Source of the DNA: Lachnospiraceae bacterium
Lineage (GTDB): Bacteria; Bacillota; Clostridia; Lachnospirales; Lachnospiraceae
DNA length: 64,000 nucleotides
NCBI GenBank assembly: GCA_017469935.1
Contig: JAFUFL010000016.1
Span: 1-64,000, forward strand
Direction of reading: 5' to 3'
Within the stretch, counting starts at the first letter, position 1. Every line of letters begins with the position of its first letter. Made by a program: the position numbers and the translations under genes. Below are positions 24,741-33,740 of the stretch, in pieces. The notes beneath the pieces are model-generated. The model was not told the DNA's origin. It saw only the letters and a list, made by a program, of their open reading frames with translations, and searched no databases.

Positions 24741-26627
24741 ATGCACAAAGAATTTCTAATGGGCAACGAGGCGATCGCGCTGGGGGCGCTCGCCGCGGGC
24801 GTGAACCTGGTCTCCGGCTATCCGGGTACGCCGTCGACGGAAGTACTCGAGACGATCGCAAAGAGAAATCCGGGCAATGTATATGTGGAGTGGTCGATCA
24901 ATGAAAAGGCGGGCATGGAAGTGGCTGCAGGCGCGGCCTACACGGGAGCCCGCGCGCTGGTGACCATGAAGCAGGTCGGCCTGAATGTGGCGTCCGATCC
25001 TCTGATGAGCCTTGAATATATCGGCGTCAAGGGAGGCATGGTAGTGCTTGTGGCGGACGATCCGGGCCCGATCTCCTCCCAGACGGAGCAGGATACACGG
25101 ACTTTCGGAATGTTCTCCAAAGTGCCGGTGTTTGATCCGGCGTCTGTGGCGGAAGCTTATGAGATGATCCAGGAAGCTTTTGACTTCTCGGAAAAGTACG
25201 GAACGCCCGTATTCTTCCGCGCGACCACGAGAGTGGATCATGGTTACGAGGCAGTCGAGGTCAAGGATCCCGCAGAGTATTATGTCAATAAGCCGGAAGG
25301 ATTTGTGAAGGACCCGTCCAGATGGGTCATCTTCCCCAGGCTGTCCGTAAAGAATCACGCGCTGATCGAGAAGAGAAACGCACAGCTTAAGGATATCCTC
25401 TCGGACTATCCCCGGAATCAGATTCTGAAGGAAGCCGAACCTGCCGGATGTCGCAAGGGAATCGCGACCCACGGCGTCAACTTCATGTATACGCTGGACT
25501 CCCTGCACGGGAGAGACGCCCGCGTCATGAGAGTGGCGACGCCCTTCCCCTTCCCGGAAAAGCTGGCGCTGGACTTCCTCGAAGGACTCGATGAAGTTCT
25601 GTGCGTAGAGGAGCTGGATCCCGTGATCGAGCGCGCGCTCACATTCATCTGCGGCAAGTTCGGCCTCAAGGTGAGGATCCGCGGCAAGCTCACCGGCGAT
25701 ATTCCGCCCTCAGGGGAGAATTCCATGGAGATCGTCGGGAATGCGCTGACGCAGTTCCTTGGAGAAACTGCCGGGAACGGTGCGCAGTCTGAAGGCGGCA
25801 ATGTTTTGCCCCAGCCGCCGGCCCTGCCCGTCAGGCCTCCGGTGCTGTGCGCGGGATGTCCCCACAGGGCTTCTTTCTATGCGGTCAAGGCCGCCATGCG
25901 CGGGAAGAAGACCATTTACTGCGGCGATATCGGCTGCTATACGCTGGGAAACGCCGCGCCTCTGGATATGTGCGACACCTGCCTCTGCATGGGCGCAGGC
26001 ATCGGCATCGCGCAGGGCGTGGGACATATTGAACCGGATACCAAATGTTTTGCATTCGTAGGAGACTCCACTTTCTTCGCTTCGGGGATCACGGAGACGA
26101 TCAACGCCTTTTACAATCAGGCGGATATGACTCTGGTCGTTCTGGACAATTCGACGACCGCTATGACCGGCCACCAGCCGCATCCGGGAACCGGACGCAC
26201 GGTGATGGGCCAGATCGTGGAGAAGGTCAGCATCGAGAAGGTCCTCAGAGCGATCGGCCTCAAAGTGGTGGAGACAGTGGATCCGCTGGATTACGCGCTC
26301 TCCGTGGAGACGGTAAAGCGCGTCGCGGACGAGCCCGGCGTCAAGGCCATCATCTTCCGGTCGCCCTGCATTGCGATCTCCAAGCCCAAGGGACACTCCC
26401 GCGTGGATCCCGACAAGTGCATCGCCTGCGGCAAATGCATCCGGGAACTGGGGTGCCCGGCGCTCATTCTGGGTGAAGACGGCAAAAAAGCGAAGATCGA
26501 CACTTCCATGTGCACCGGCTGCACGCTCTGCGAGCAGCTCTGCCCGGTGAAGGCGATCTCGGGCGGTAATAAAAACGACACGGCGATTCCCGGTGAAGAC
26601 CTGCAGAAAGGAGGCCGTCATGAGTAA
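24741..26627 (+). CDS. iorA: Indolepyruvate:ferredoxin oxidoreductase, alpha subunit
   Basis: 628-residue TPP- and iron-sulfur-dependent enzyme that oxidatively decarboxylates aryl-pyruvates (from Trp, Phe, Tyr) to aryl-acetyl-CoA with ferredoxin. N-terminal pyrimidine-binding part (GNEAIALGALAAGVNLVSGYPG), central TPP-binding part (GDIGCYTLG, GDSTFFASG) and a C-terminal 2[4Fe-4S] domain (CIACGKCIRELGCP and CTGCTLCEQLCP). It overlaps iorB by 8 bp (ATGAGTAA), as usual for this pair. Oxygen-sensitive anaerobic amino-acid metabolism is implied. Confidence 0.96.
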   Translation: MHKEFLMGNEAIALGALAAGVNLVSGYPGTPSTEVLETIAKRNPGNVYVEWSINEKAGMEVAAGAAYTGARALVTMKQVGLNVASDPLMSLEYIGVKGGMVVLVADDPGPISSQTEQDTRTFGMFSKVPVFDPASVAEAYEMIQEAFDFSEKYGTPVFFRATTRVDHGYEAVEVKDPAEYYVNKPEGFVKDPSRWVIFPRLSVKNHALIEKRNAQLKDILSDYPRNQILKEAEPAGCRKGIATHGVNFMYTLDSLHGRDARVMRVATPFPFPEKLALDFLEGLDEVLCVEELDPVIERALTFICGKFGLKVRIRGKLTGDIPPSGENSMEIVGNALTQFLGETAGNGAQSEGGNVLPQPPALPVRPPVLCAGCPHRASFYAVKAAMRGKKTIYCGDIGCYTLGNAAPLDMCDTCLCMGAGIGIAQGVGHIEPDTKCFAFVGDSTFFASGITETINAFYNQADMTLVVLDNSTTAMTGHQPHPGTGRTVMGQIVEKVSIEKVLRAIGLKVVETVDPLDYALSVETVKRVADEPGVKAIIFRSPCIAISKPKGHSRVDPDKCIACGKCIRELGCPALILGEDGKKAKIDTSMCTGCTLCEQLCPVKAISGGNKNDTAIPGEDLQKGGRHE

Positions 26628-27210
26628 GAACATCATTTTGTGCGGCGTCGGCGGGCAGGGCACTATTTTGGCATCGAGGCTGATCGCGACGGCGGCCATG
26701 GACAGAAAAATCCCTATCAAGACCGCAGAGACCATCGGAATGGCGCAGCGCGGCGGCAGTGTTTTCAGCCACCTGCGGCTGGGTGATGGAACAAATTCCC
26801 CGCTGATCGGCAAGGGCGAAGTGGACCTGATCATCGGCTTTGAGCCGGGCGAGACGGTCCGGCAGCTTCCTTTCCTGAAGAAAGGCGGCGCAGTGGTCGT
26901 CAGCAGCAGGCCGGTGATGCCGGTGAGCGCCATGATCGGCCAGTCAAATTACGATGCGGACGCCATGATCGAGTATCTGAAAGCGCACGTGGAGCGCCTG
27001 ACGATCGTGGACGCGGATAAGGCCGCTAAGGAGCTGGGCAGCGCCAAAGTATTGAACGTCGTACTTCTGGGAGCCGCCCTCAGGAGCGGAGAGCTGGGGC
27101 TCAGCGAGGAAGATCTGGAGAACGCGGTGCGCGAGAGAGTGCCGGAGAAATTCCTCGAATTAAATAAAAAAGCACTGTCCTGGTGCATGGAGGTAAAAAA
27201 TGCAAATTAA
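26620..27210 (+). CDS. iorB: Indolepyruvate:ferredoxin oxidoreductase, beta subunit
   Basis: 196-residue gamma-type domain of the 2-oxoacid oxidoreductase family, with GVGGQGTILASRLIATAA and ETIGMAQRGGSVFSHLR, which bind CoA. The ATG at 26620 follows GGAGG within the end of iorA. It overlaps paaK by 11 bp. It forms the functional enzyme with IorA. Confidence 0.95.
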   Translation: MSKNIILCGVGGQGTILASRLIATAAMDRKIPIKTAETIGMAQRGGSVFSHLRLGDGTNSPLIGKGEVDLIIGFEPGETVRQLPFLKKGGAVVVSSRPVMPVSAMIGQSNYDADAMIEYLKAHVERLTIVDADKAAKELGSAKVLNVVLLGAALRSGELGLSEEDLENAVRERVPEKFLELNKKALSWCMEVKNAN

Positions 27211-28435
27211 TGAGAAGCAGCTGGCACAGGTAAACAATCAGATTAAGCGTCTGATCGCCGCAGACAATTTCTACGGAAAGCGCCTCAAAGAGGCGGGCAT
27301 CGACCATGTCGAGAGCGTGGAGGATTTCTTAAATCTTCCTTTTTCCGAGAAGCAGGACCTGCGCGAGGCGTATCCGCTGGGACTGATGACCTGCAAGGAA
27401 GACGAAGTGGTCAGGATCCACTCTTCTTCGGGCACGACGGGAATGCCTGTCATCATTCCCTATACCGCCAAAGACGTGGATGACTGGGGCGAGATGTTCA
27501 AGCGCTGCTATGAATTCGCGGGCATCACGAAAGAGGACCGTATCCATATCACGCCCGGCTACGGCCTGTGGACAGCGGGAATCGGTTTCCAGAACGGCTG
27601 CGAGAAGCTCGGCGCCATGGCCATCCCCATGGGACCCGGCAACACCGAGAAACAGCTGCAGATGATGATGGACCTGAAATCGACCGTCCTGTGTGCGACG
27701 TCCTCATACGCGCTGCTTCTGGCCGAGGAGATCGAGAAGAGGGGCATCGCCGACAAGATCCACCTCAAGAAGGGCGTCATCGGCTCGGAGCGCTGGGGCG
27801 AGAAGATGCGCAAGCGCATCTCCACGGAGCTCGGCATAGAGCTTTACGATATTTACGGCCTGACGGAGATTTACGGCCCCGGTATCGGCATCAACTGCAA
27901 ATATGACACCGGCATGCACTACTGGGACGACTATCTGTATCTCGAGATCATCGATCCGCAGACCGGCAAGAACGTTCCCGACGGCGAGTGGGGCGAGATC
28001 GTCATCACGACGCTTGTCAAGGAGGGCGCGCCGCTCATCCGCTTCCGCACGCACGACCTCTCCAGGATCATTCCGGGCGAGTGCCCTTGCGGCAGCAAGT
28101 TCCCCCGCATCGACGTGATCACCGGCCGAAGCGACGACATGATGAAGATCAAGGGCGTCAACGTGTTCCCCAAGCAGATCGAGGAGATCCTGGGAACCTT
28201 CCCCGAGCTGTCCAGCGAGTACCAGATCCGCATCTCCCACCTCGACGGCAAGGACAGTATGCGTATCTATGTCGAGACCAGCGGCAGCAACGACTTCAAG
28301 GCCCTGCAGCAGAAGGTCGCGGCAGCGGTCAAGAGCAAGATCGGCTTCACGCCCATCGTCTACGTGGTGGAGCTCGGTTTCCTGCCCCGAAGCGAGAAGA
28401 AGTCCAAGAGGGTCATCGACGAGAGATTCCAGTGA
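27200..28435 (+). CDS. paaK: Phenylacetate-CoA ligase-like enzyme
   Basis: 411-residue AMP-forming ligase of the PaaK family: HSSSGTTGMPVIIPYT P-loop, DIYGLTEIYGPGIG, FRTHDLSRI and TGRSDDMMKIKGVNVFP hinge. It interconverts aryl-acetate and aryl-acetyl-CoA. As the third gene of the iorAB operon (overlapping iorB by 11 bp) it probably either activates exogenous aryl-acetates for reductive aryl-pyruvate synthesis or releases aryl-acetate from the CoA ester; the direction is not shown by sequence. Such linked genes are common in anaerobes. Confidence 0.92.
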   Translation: MQINEKQLAQVNNQIKRLIAADNFYGKRLKEAGIDHVESVEDFLNLPFSEKQDLREAYPLGLMTCKEDEVVRIHSSSGTTGMPVIIPYTAKDVDDWGEMFKRCYEFAGITKEDRIHITPGYGLWTAGIGFQNGCEKLGAMAIPMGPGNTEKQLQMMMDLKSTVLCATSSYALLLAEEIEKRGIADKIHLKKGVIGSERWGEKMRKRISTELGIELYDIYGLTEIYGPGIGINCKYDTGMHYWDDYLYLEIIDPQTGKNVPDGEWGEIVITTLVKEGAPLIRFRTHDLSRIIPGECPCGSKFPRIDVITGRSDDMMKIKGVNVFPKQIEEILGTFPELSSEYQIRISHLDGKDSMRIYVETSGSNDFKALQQKVAAAVKSKIGFTPIVYVVELGFLPRSEKKSKRVIDERFQ

Positions 28436-28467
28436 TAACACAGGGGGGCAAGCCCCCACTGTGTTAT
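28435..28467 (+). terminator. GC-rich hairpin after paaK
   Basis: An inverted repeat built on ATAACACAG and GGGGC around an AA loop directly follows the paaK stop. The T tract is short, so termination is likely but not certain. Confidence 0.5.
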
Positions 28468-28469
28468 TT

Positions 28470-28552
28470 GATGCACACGCGTGCGGGAAGGAAGATGCTG
28501 CCCTTCGGGCAGCCCGCACGCGGCGCAGCGGCTCGCTCTGCGAGCCTTAAAT
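28470..28552. repeat. GC-rich dispersed repeat, copy 2 (long form)
   Basis: Begins GATGCACACGCGTGCGGGAA, contains a nested hairpin (CGCGTGCGGG with CCCGCACGCG enclosing GCTGCCC/GGGCAGC), and ends with GGCTCGC-TCT-GCGAGCCTTAA. The start recurs at 40029 and the end at 53351 and 11289. It looks like a small intergenic mobile element family. Confidence 0.65.
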
Positions 28553-28564
28553 GTGAACATGATG

Positions 28565-28595
28565 AAAAAAGACAGGCGCGGGCGCCTGTCTTTTT
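28565..28595. terminator. Terminator hairpin
   Basis: GACAGGCGC/GCGCCTGTC stem (28571-28579 with 28582-28590), A-run before and five Ts after, so usable in both directions. Confidence 0.85.
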
Positions 28596-28598
28596 GAT

Positions 28599-28643
28599 AT
28601 ACTGTAATTATTCAGCACCCCGGGTGCTGAATAATTACAGTAT
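28599..28643. repeat. 45-bp perfect palindrome of the ATTATTCAGCACCCC family
   Basis: Arms of 22 nt (28599-28620 with 28622-28643) are exact reverse complements around one base. The arm core TAATTATTCAGCACCCCGG equals the end of the MITE-like element at 62774 and the solo copy at 56104. Confidence 0.85.
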
Positions 28644-28673
28644 TCGTTATCTAGATTCGCAGCAGGAGGTAAT

Positions 28674-30092
28674 ATGAAAGTCTGTCTTTTAAACGAGTCC
28701 TTTCCGCCTGTGATTGACGGAGTAGTCAACGTACTCATGAATTACGCCAATTATATGATGAGCGATTTCGGCGCCCAGATCGAGGTCGGAACGCCCAGAT
28801 ATCCGGATGGCAAATATGACGAATACCCTTACAAGGTGGTCGCTTATCCCAGTTTCGACACGTCCGCGCAGACCAACGGATACCGCACCGGGAACCCTCT
28901 GGTCGGAGAGGCGGTTTCGGAGCTGGCAGATTTCGGCCCCGATATCATTCACACCCACGGTCCCGCGTCGGCGACGGTCGTGGCGCGCCTTGTGCGCGAG
29001 ATGACGGGTGCGCCGATCATCTTTACCTATCACACGAAATATGACATCGATATCCGAAGAGCCGCCAAAATAGACCTGATTGCCGAGGAGACGATCAAGG
29101 CCATGGTCGGCAATATCGAGGCCTGCGATGACATCTGGGTCGTCAGCGACGGGGCCGGCAAATCGCTGAAGGCGCTCGGTTTTCAGGGCGACTACCGCGT
29201 CATGAACAACGGCGTCGATTTTGCCAAGGGCAGAGTGGACAAGGAAGCCGTCGACAAGGCGACGGCCGGCTATGATCTGCCGAAAGACGTCCCTATGTTT
29301 TTGTACGTCGGCAGGCTCATCAACTACAAGAATCTTCCCCTGATCCTGGACGCGCTGAAAATTCTGGCGGACAGCGGACAGGACTTCCGCATGGTCTTTA
29401 TAGGAAAAGGCCCGGACAAAGAGGCGCTTGAGCAGAAAGCCGAGGAGCTTGGGCTGATGGGCGGGGAGAACCCCAAGGTCTTCTTCACCGGCCCGATCTA
29501 CGACCGCGACGTACTGCGCGCGTGGAACACAAGAGGCGATCTCTTCCTGTTTCCGTCCACCTTCGACACCAACGGGCTGGTCGTTCGTGAGGCGGCGGCC
29601 TGCGGGCTGGCCAGCGTACTGATTAAGGACTCCTGCGCGGCGGAAGGCATCACGGACGACCGCAACGGCTTTATCATCGAGGAGTCCGCGGAGGCAATGG
29701 CGCAGCTCCTGATGAGAGTCTGCAAAGACCTCAATCACGTGCACGACGTGGGACAGCACGCGATGGACGAGATCTACCTCTCCTGGCAGGAATGTGTGGC
29801 GAAGGCCTATGAGCGCTATCAGTATATTCTTGCCAGAAAGAAGATCGGCGCGATGCCCTCCCGCAAGAAACAGTTCACCGACAATATGGTCAGGATGGTC
29901 GCGAGGGCAATGGAAGAGACGCACAAGGCGCGTATGAATGTTAAGGAAGCAGTGGGCGATATGCGCGCCAAAGCGCTGGATATGGTGGAGTATACCCAGG
30001 CGGAGATGCGCTCTCTGGACAGCCAGAAGCTTCGCTGGAATGACGTTGTGGAAGACTTGTGGACAGAAGCGGAGGAGCTTTTCAGGAAGTGA
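28674..30092 (+). CDS. GT4-family glycosyltransferase
   Basis: 472 residues. The GT-B fold is indicated by the N-terminal NESFPPVIDGVVNVLMNYA, HTHGP and TYHTKYDID segments and by C-terminal YVGRLINYKNL, FIGKGPD and the EX7E-like STFDTNGLVVREAAACG. Closest in style to processive diacylglycerol glucosyltransferases and other nucleotide-sugar transferases that build glycolipids. A C-terminal helical tail of about 70 residues (after YILARKK) has coiled-coil character. AGGAGG precedes the ATG. It overlaps the next GH13 gene by 4 bp (GTGA), so the pair is translated together. Confidence 0.88.
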   Translation: MKVCLLNESFPPVIDGVVNVLMNYANYMMSDFGAQIEVGTPRYPDGKYDEYPYKVVAYPSFDTSAQTNGYRTGNPLVGEAVSELADFGPDIIHTHGPASATVVARLVREMTGAPIIFTYHTKYDIDIRRAAKIDLIAEETIKAMVGNIEACDDIWVVSDGAGKSLKALGFQGDYRVMNNGVDFAKGRVDKEAVDKATAGYDLPKDVPMFLYVGRLINYKNLPLILDALKILADSGQDFRMVFIGKGPDKEALEQKAEELGLMGGENPKVFFTGPIYDRDVLRAWNTRGDLFLFPSTFDTNGLVVREAAACGLASVLIKDSCAAEGITDDRNGFIIEESAEAMAQLLMRVCKDLNHVHDVGQHAMDEIYLSWQECVAKAYERYQYILARKKIGAMPSRKKQFTDNMVRMVARAMEETHKARMNVKEAVGDMRAKALDMVEYTQAEMRSLDSQKLRWNDVVEDLWTEAEELFRK

Positions 30093-31807
30093 AAAAGCAA
30101 TATGATTTTCGGAAGATGTCTTTCTATCAGATCTGGATCCGGAGCTTTTGCGACGGAAACGGCGACGGGATCGGCGACCTGTACGGCGTCTACGACAAGC
30201 TGGAATATATCAAAGAGCTCGGCGTGGACGGCATCTGGTTCAGCCCGATCTACCCTTCGCCCAACGCGGATTACGGATATGACATCTCCGATTACAAGAA
30301 CATACATCCCGAATACGGGACGCTGGAGCAGTTCAAAAAAGTGCTGGACCGCGCGCATGAGCTGGGGCTCAAAGTGCTGCTGGATCTGGTGATCAATCAC
30401 ACCTCGGACGAGCATCCCTGGTTCATAGAGAGCTGCAAGGGAGGCAAGGACAACCCCTACAGCGACTATTACATCTGGCGCGAGCCCCGCTTCAAAGGCG
30501 AGGAGAAGCTTCCGCCCAACAACTGGTACAGCCAGTTTGAGGGGATCGCCTGGGAGTACAACGAGCAGAGAGAACAGTACTATCTTCACGTTTTTGCCAA
30601 AAAACAGCCGGACCTGAACATGGACAACCCCAAAGTCCGCGAAGAGGTCAAGAGCATCATGCGCTTCTGGCTGGATATGGGCGTGGACGGATTCAGGGAG
30701 GACGTCATCAACTTCATCTCCAAGAACCCGGATATGCCGGACGGCTGGTCCTTTGTGCCCGCGATCAACGGACTGCCCTTTTACAAGGACGGGCCCAACC
30801 TGCACAAATACCTGGAAGAGTTCCGGCAGGTGGCGCGCGAGTACGGCGCCGTGCAGATCGGAGAGGCACCCTTTACATCCGTGAAGACAGCCCTTACCTA
30901 CATAGGCGGCCGCAAGAGGGTCCTGGACATGCTGATCCAGTTTGACACCATGTTCGCGGACTGCTTCATGACCGAGTACATCTATCACGGCTTCCGGCTG
31001 CGCAAGCTCAAGAGCGCTTTTCGCCGCTGGCAGTACGGCCTGCAGGGAAAGGCCTGGTTTGCGCTGTACCTGGAGAACCACGACCACCCGCGCGTCGTGA
31101 GCAGATACGGAAATCTGCGCTGGTGGAAAGAGTCGGGTTCGATGCTCGCGGCCTGCTATATTTTGCAGAGGGGGACGCCCTTCCTGTACCAGGGGCAGGA
31201 GCTGGGCATGACCAACATCGCGCTCAATTCCATCGACAAGTACATCGATGTGGCCGCGAAAAATGCCTATAATTCCTTCTTCCTGAAGGATTCGGTGGAG
31301 CGCAGGCTCGAGCGCATTCATGTGTCGACCCGTGACTCGGCGAGGACGCCGGTGCAGTGGACGGACGGCAAAAATGCGGGATTTACGACCGGAAATCCGT
31401 GGTTTTATGTCAATCCCAACTACTCGTTCATAAATGCCGCGTCGGAGGACAAAGATCCGCGCAGTATCCTGAATTTCTACAGGCGGTGCCTTGCGCTGAG
31501 AAAGCACAGCCGGACGCTGCTCTTTGGAACCTATCGGGAATACTTCCCCCAGAGCAGCAAAATATTCATGTACGAGAGAAAGTATACGGATAAAGCAAAC
31601 GGGCTGGAGGAGAGGATCCTTGTGGTCTGCTCCTTCGACGCGCATGACCGTTCCTACCGCATGCCGAGAGGATATAATTACAAGAAGGGAAGACTGATCC
31701 TGGACAATTATATCTCCGAAGAAGAGATGAAAAACGGAGCAACGGCGCAGCCCTGCGAGCTGAGGCCTTATGAGGTTCAGGTGTGGAAATTCCGCAAAAA
31801 GCTGTGA
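30089..31807 (+). CDS. GH13 oligo-1,6-glucosidase/alpha-glucosidase
   Basis: 572-residue GH13 enzyme of the oligo-1,6-glucosidase group. Catalytic nucleophile Asp205 (DGFREDVINF), acid/base Glu259 (QIGEAP) and Asp332 (NHDHPR) are present. Val206 right after the nucleophile is the residue linked with alpha-1,6 preference in isomaltases. The start is a GTG at 30089 inside the upstream stop codon, with GGAGGAG 11 nt before; a GTG 10 codons further upstream is less well placed. Cytoplasmic. Coupling to a GT4 glycosyltransferase suggests a link between glucan turnover and glycosylation. Confidence 0.92.
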   Translation: MKKQYDFRKMSFYQIWIRSFCDGNGDGIGDLYGVYDKLEYIKELGVDGIWFSPIYPSPNADYGYDISDYKNIHPEYGTLEQFKKVLDRAHELGLKVLLDLVINHTSDEHPWFIESCKGGKDNPYSDYYIWREPRFKGEEKLPPNNWYSQFEGIAWEYNEQREQYYLHVFAKKQPDLNMDNPKVREEVKSIMRFWLDMGVDGFREDVINFISKNPDMPDGWSFVPAINGLPFYKDGPNLHKYLEEFRQVAREYGAVQIGEAPFTSVKTALTYIGGRKRVLDMLIQFDTMFADCFMTEYIYHGFRLRKLKSAFRRWQYGLQGKAWFALYLENHDHPRVVSRYGNLRWWKESGSMLAACYILQRGTPFLYQGQELGMTNIALNSIDKYIDVAAKNAYNSFFLKDSVERRLERIHVSTRDSARTPVQWTDGKNAGFTTGNPWFYVNPNYSFINAASEDKDPRSILNFYRRCLALRKHSRTLLFGTYREYFPQSSKIFMYERKYTDKANGLEERILVVCSFDAHDRSYRMPRGYNYKKGRLILDNYISEEEMKNGATAQPCELRPYEVQVWKFRKKL

Positions 31808-31844
31808 GATTTTTGGACAATCAGAACATAAGGGAACTAAAGAT

Positions 31845-33590
31845 ATGAGTGGAACAGAAATATTTGGATTGATTACGGGAATGCTGGGCGGGCTTGCGCT
31901 GTTCATGTTCGGCATGAACGTGATGAGCGACACACTGACGCAGCTCGCAGGCGGGAAACTCAGCGGCCTGATCGATAAGATCACCGCAAACCGCTTTGCC
32001 GGCTGGGCATTTGGCACGATTCTGGCGGTATTTGTGCAGTCATCGGTTACGACGGTAATGGTCGTCGGACTTGTCAACTCGAGTATTATGACGGTGGCGC
32101 AGTCCGCAGGCGTTATGATCGGAGCCAATCTCGGGACGACGGCAACGGCCTGGCTCCTGAGCTTAAACTCGCTGGGCGGCTCTTTCTGGCTGCAGCTCCT
32201 CAAGCCGTCCTCCTTTACGCCTTTCCTGGCCATCGGAGGCGTTGTATTCCTGATGTTTGCCAAGGGTGACAAACAGAGGTCGATCGGTACGATCGTCGTG
32301 GGCTTTTCCGTCATGATGATCGGTATGGATATGATGAGCGATTCTGTGGCGCCGCTGCAGAATGTCCCTGCCTTCAACCAGATGATGCTGCGCGCTACGA
32401 ACCCTTTCATCGGCGTGCTTGTGGGAATTGCCTGTACGCTCATGATCCAGAGCTCGGCGGCCGCCATCGGTATTCTGCAGGCTCTCGCAATGTCTGTAGG
32501 AGTTACCTACGGGATGGCGATTCCGATCGTGTGCGGCGCGCAGCTGGGAACCTGTCTCACAGCGATCCTTGCGTCGCTAAGCGGCGGCAACAAGGGCAAA
32601 AGAGCGGCGCTGGTCCACCTCAGCTACAACCTGATCCGAAATACGATATTCCTGATAGTTTTCAGCATCCTGTCCGGTATGTTCAGCTTTGCTTTTCTCA
32701 GTCAGGAGAGCGGAGCGGTCGGAATCGCTGCCTTCCACACGCTGATCAACCTGGTGGGGAGCGCGGTATTCCTGCCTCTGACAAGACCTCTTGTCAAGCT
32801 GGTGCACATTATCCTTCCCTTCAACGCGGCGGAGAAAGAAGAAGAAGCAGATACACTTACCATTCTCAATCCTCTGTTTCTGCAGAACCCCGCATTCGCG
32901 ATCGATCAGGTCAGGACTGCCTCTTTCATGCTGGCAGATGTGGTACAGGAATACTATGATGCTTATCTGGATATGATCGACAAGAACCTGGATGAGAAGT
33001 CCGAGGAAATGAAGCATCTGGATACCAAGGCGGATCACTATGTGAGCCAGATCAGAAAATACTGCATACGCCTCTCCGAACACAGGATGCATGACGCGGA
33101 CGCCAGAAATCTCGCCTTTTTGAGCAGCGTTGTGAACAACTGCGCGGAAATGGCGGATAAGATCGGGTTCATGGAGGAGTCCTTTACGGGGCTCAAGAAG
33201 AAGGGTGACAGTTTCTCCGAGGAAGCGAGGAAGGACCTGAGCACATTCGGAAGCGCTGTCCAGGAAATACTGGAAGCAACCGTGCACGACTACGCGACGC
33301 AGAATACAAGGCTTGCAGGTACCGTGCAGGTTTACAGGGAGATCATCACGGACCTCCTGGGCCGGATCAACAGAAGAAATGTAAGAAGACTCCACAACGG
33401 CGAGTGCAGCCCGGACGGCAGCAGGGCCTTCTCGGAGATCTGTACCGGATATGAGCGGATCATCGACCGCTGTGACAGCATTGCCAGACATATCCTTCTG
33501 AATGCCGGAGAGAAGGCTCCGGAACCTACGCAGGAGCAGTATGAGAGGATTAAGGCTCTCTTCAATGACAAGTTTTCGGAGCTGGAGTGA
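31845..33590 (+). CDS. Na/Pi cotransporter family protein with PhoU-like domain
   Basis: 581 residues. Two inverted halves of the NptA family (GLALFMFGMNVMSDTL, QSSVTTVMVVGLVNSS; later QSSAAAIGILQALAMS) with about nine membrane helices are followed by a cytoplasmic PhoU-like helical domain (about 355-570). It should import phosphate with sodium. The ATG at 31845 has AAGGGA upstream; the 25-codon upstream extension overlaps the GH13 gene and is rejected. Confidence 0.92.
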   Translation: MSGTEIFGLITGMLGGLALFMFGMNVMSDTLTQLAGGKLSGLIDKITANRFAGWAFGTILAVFVQSSVTTVMVVGLVNSSIMTVAQSAGVMIGANLGTTATAWLLSLNSLGGSFWLQLLKPSSFTPFLAIGGVVFLMFAKGDKQRSIGTIVVGFSVMMIGMDMMSDSVAPLQNVPAFNQMMLRATNPFIGVLVGIACTLMIQSSAAAIGILQALAMSVGVTYGMAIPIVCGAQLGTCLTAILASLSGGNKGKRAALVHLSYNLIRNTIFLIVFSILSGMFSFAFLSQESGAVGIAAFHTLINLVGSAVFLPLTRPLVKLVHIILPFNAAEKEEEADTLTILNPLFLQNPAFAIDQVRTASFMLADVVQEYYDAYLDMIDKNLDEKSEEMKHLDTKADHYVSQIRKYCIRLSEHRMHDADARNLAFLSSVVNNCAEMADKIGFMEESFTGLKKKGDSFSEEARKDLSTFGSAVQEILEATVHDYATQNTRLAGTVQVYREIITDLLGRINRRNVRRLHNGECSPDGSRAFSEICTGYERIIDRCDSIARHILLNAGEKAPEPTQEQYERIKALFNDKFSELE

Positions 33591-33599
33591 GGTGCGGGA

Positions 33600-33740
33600 G
33601 TGTTGGAACTGTACCGTCCGGCTTTACAGGGCGAGTGCCGCCGGAGGGATCTCCGGGATGAGGCGTTCAAGGAGTGCAGGGAGCTTAAAACAATCGTAAT
33701 CCCTGCCGGGACAGTCAGGATTGAAATGAGGAGGGTGTTT
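33600..33740 (+). pseudogene. Remnant of BspA-type leucine-rich-repeat protein
   Basis: In one frame the translation includes DEAFKECRELKTIVIPAGTV, the sequence pattern of BspA (LRR_5) repeats. Nothing before or after continues it, so this is a fragment of a surface LRR gene. Confidence 0.45.

Noticed and set aside
29819-32467. An 882-codon minus-strand open frame
   Set aside because: Antisense shadow of three genuine genes (GT4, GH13, Na/Pi), lacking domains and crossing their boundaries.
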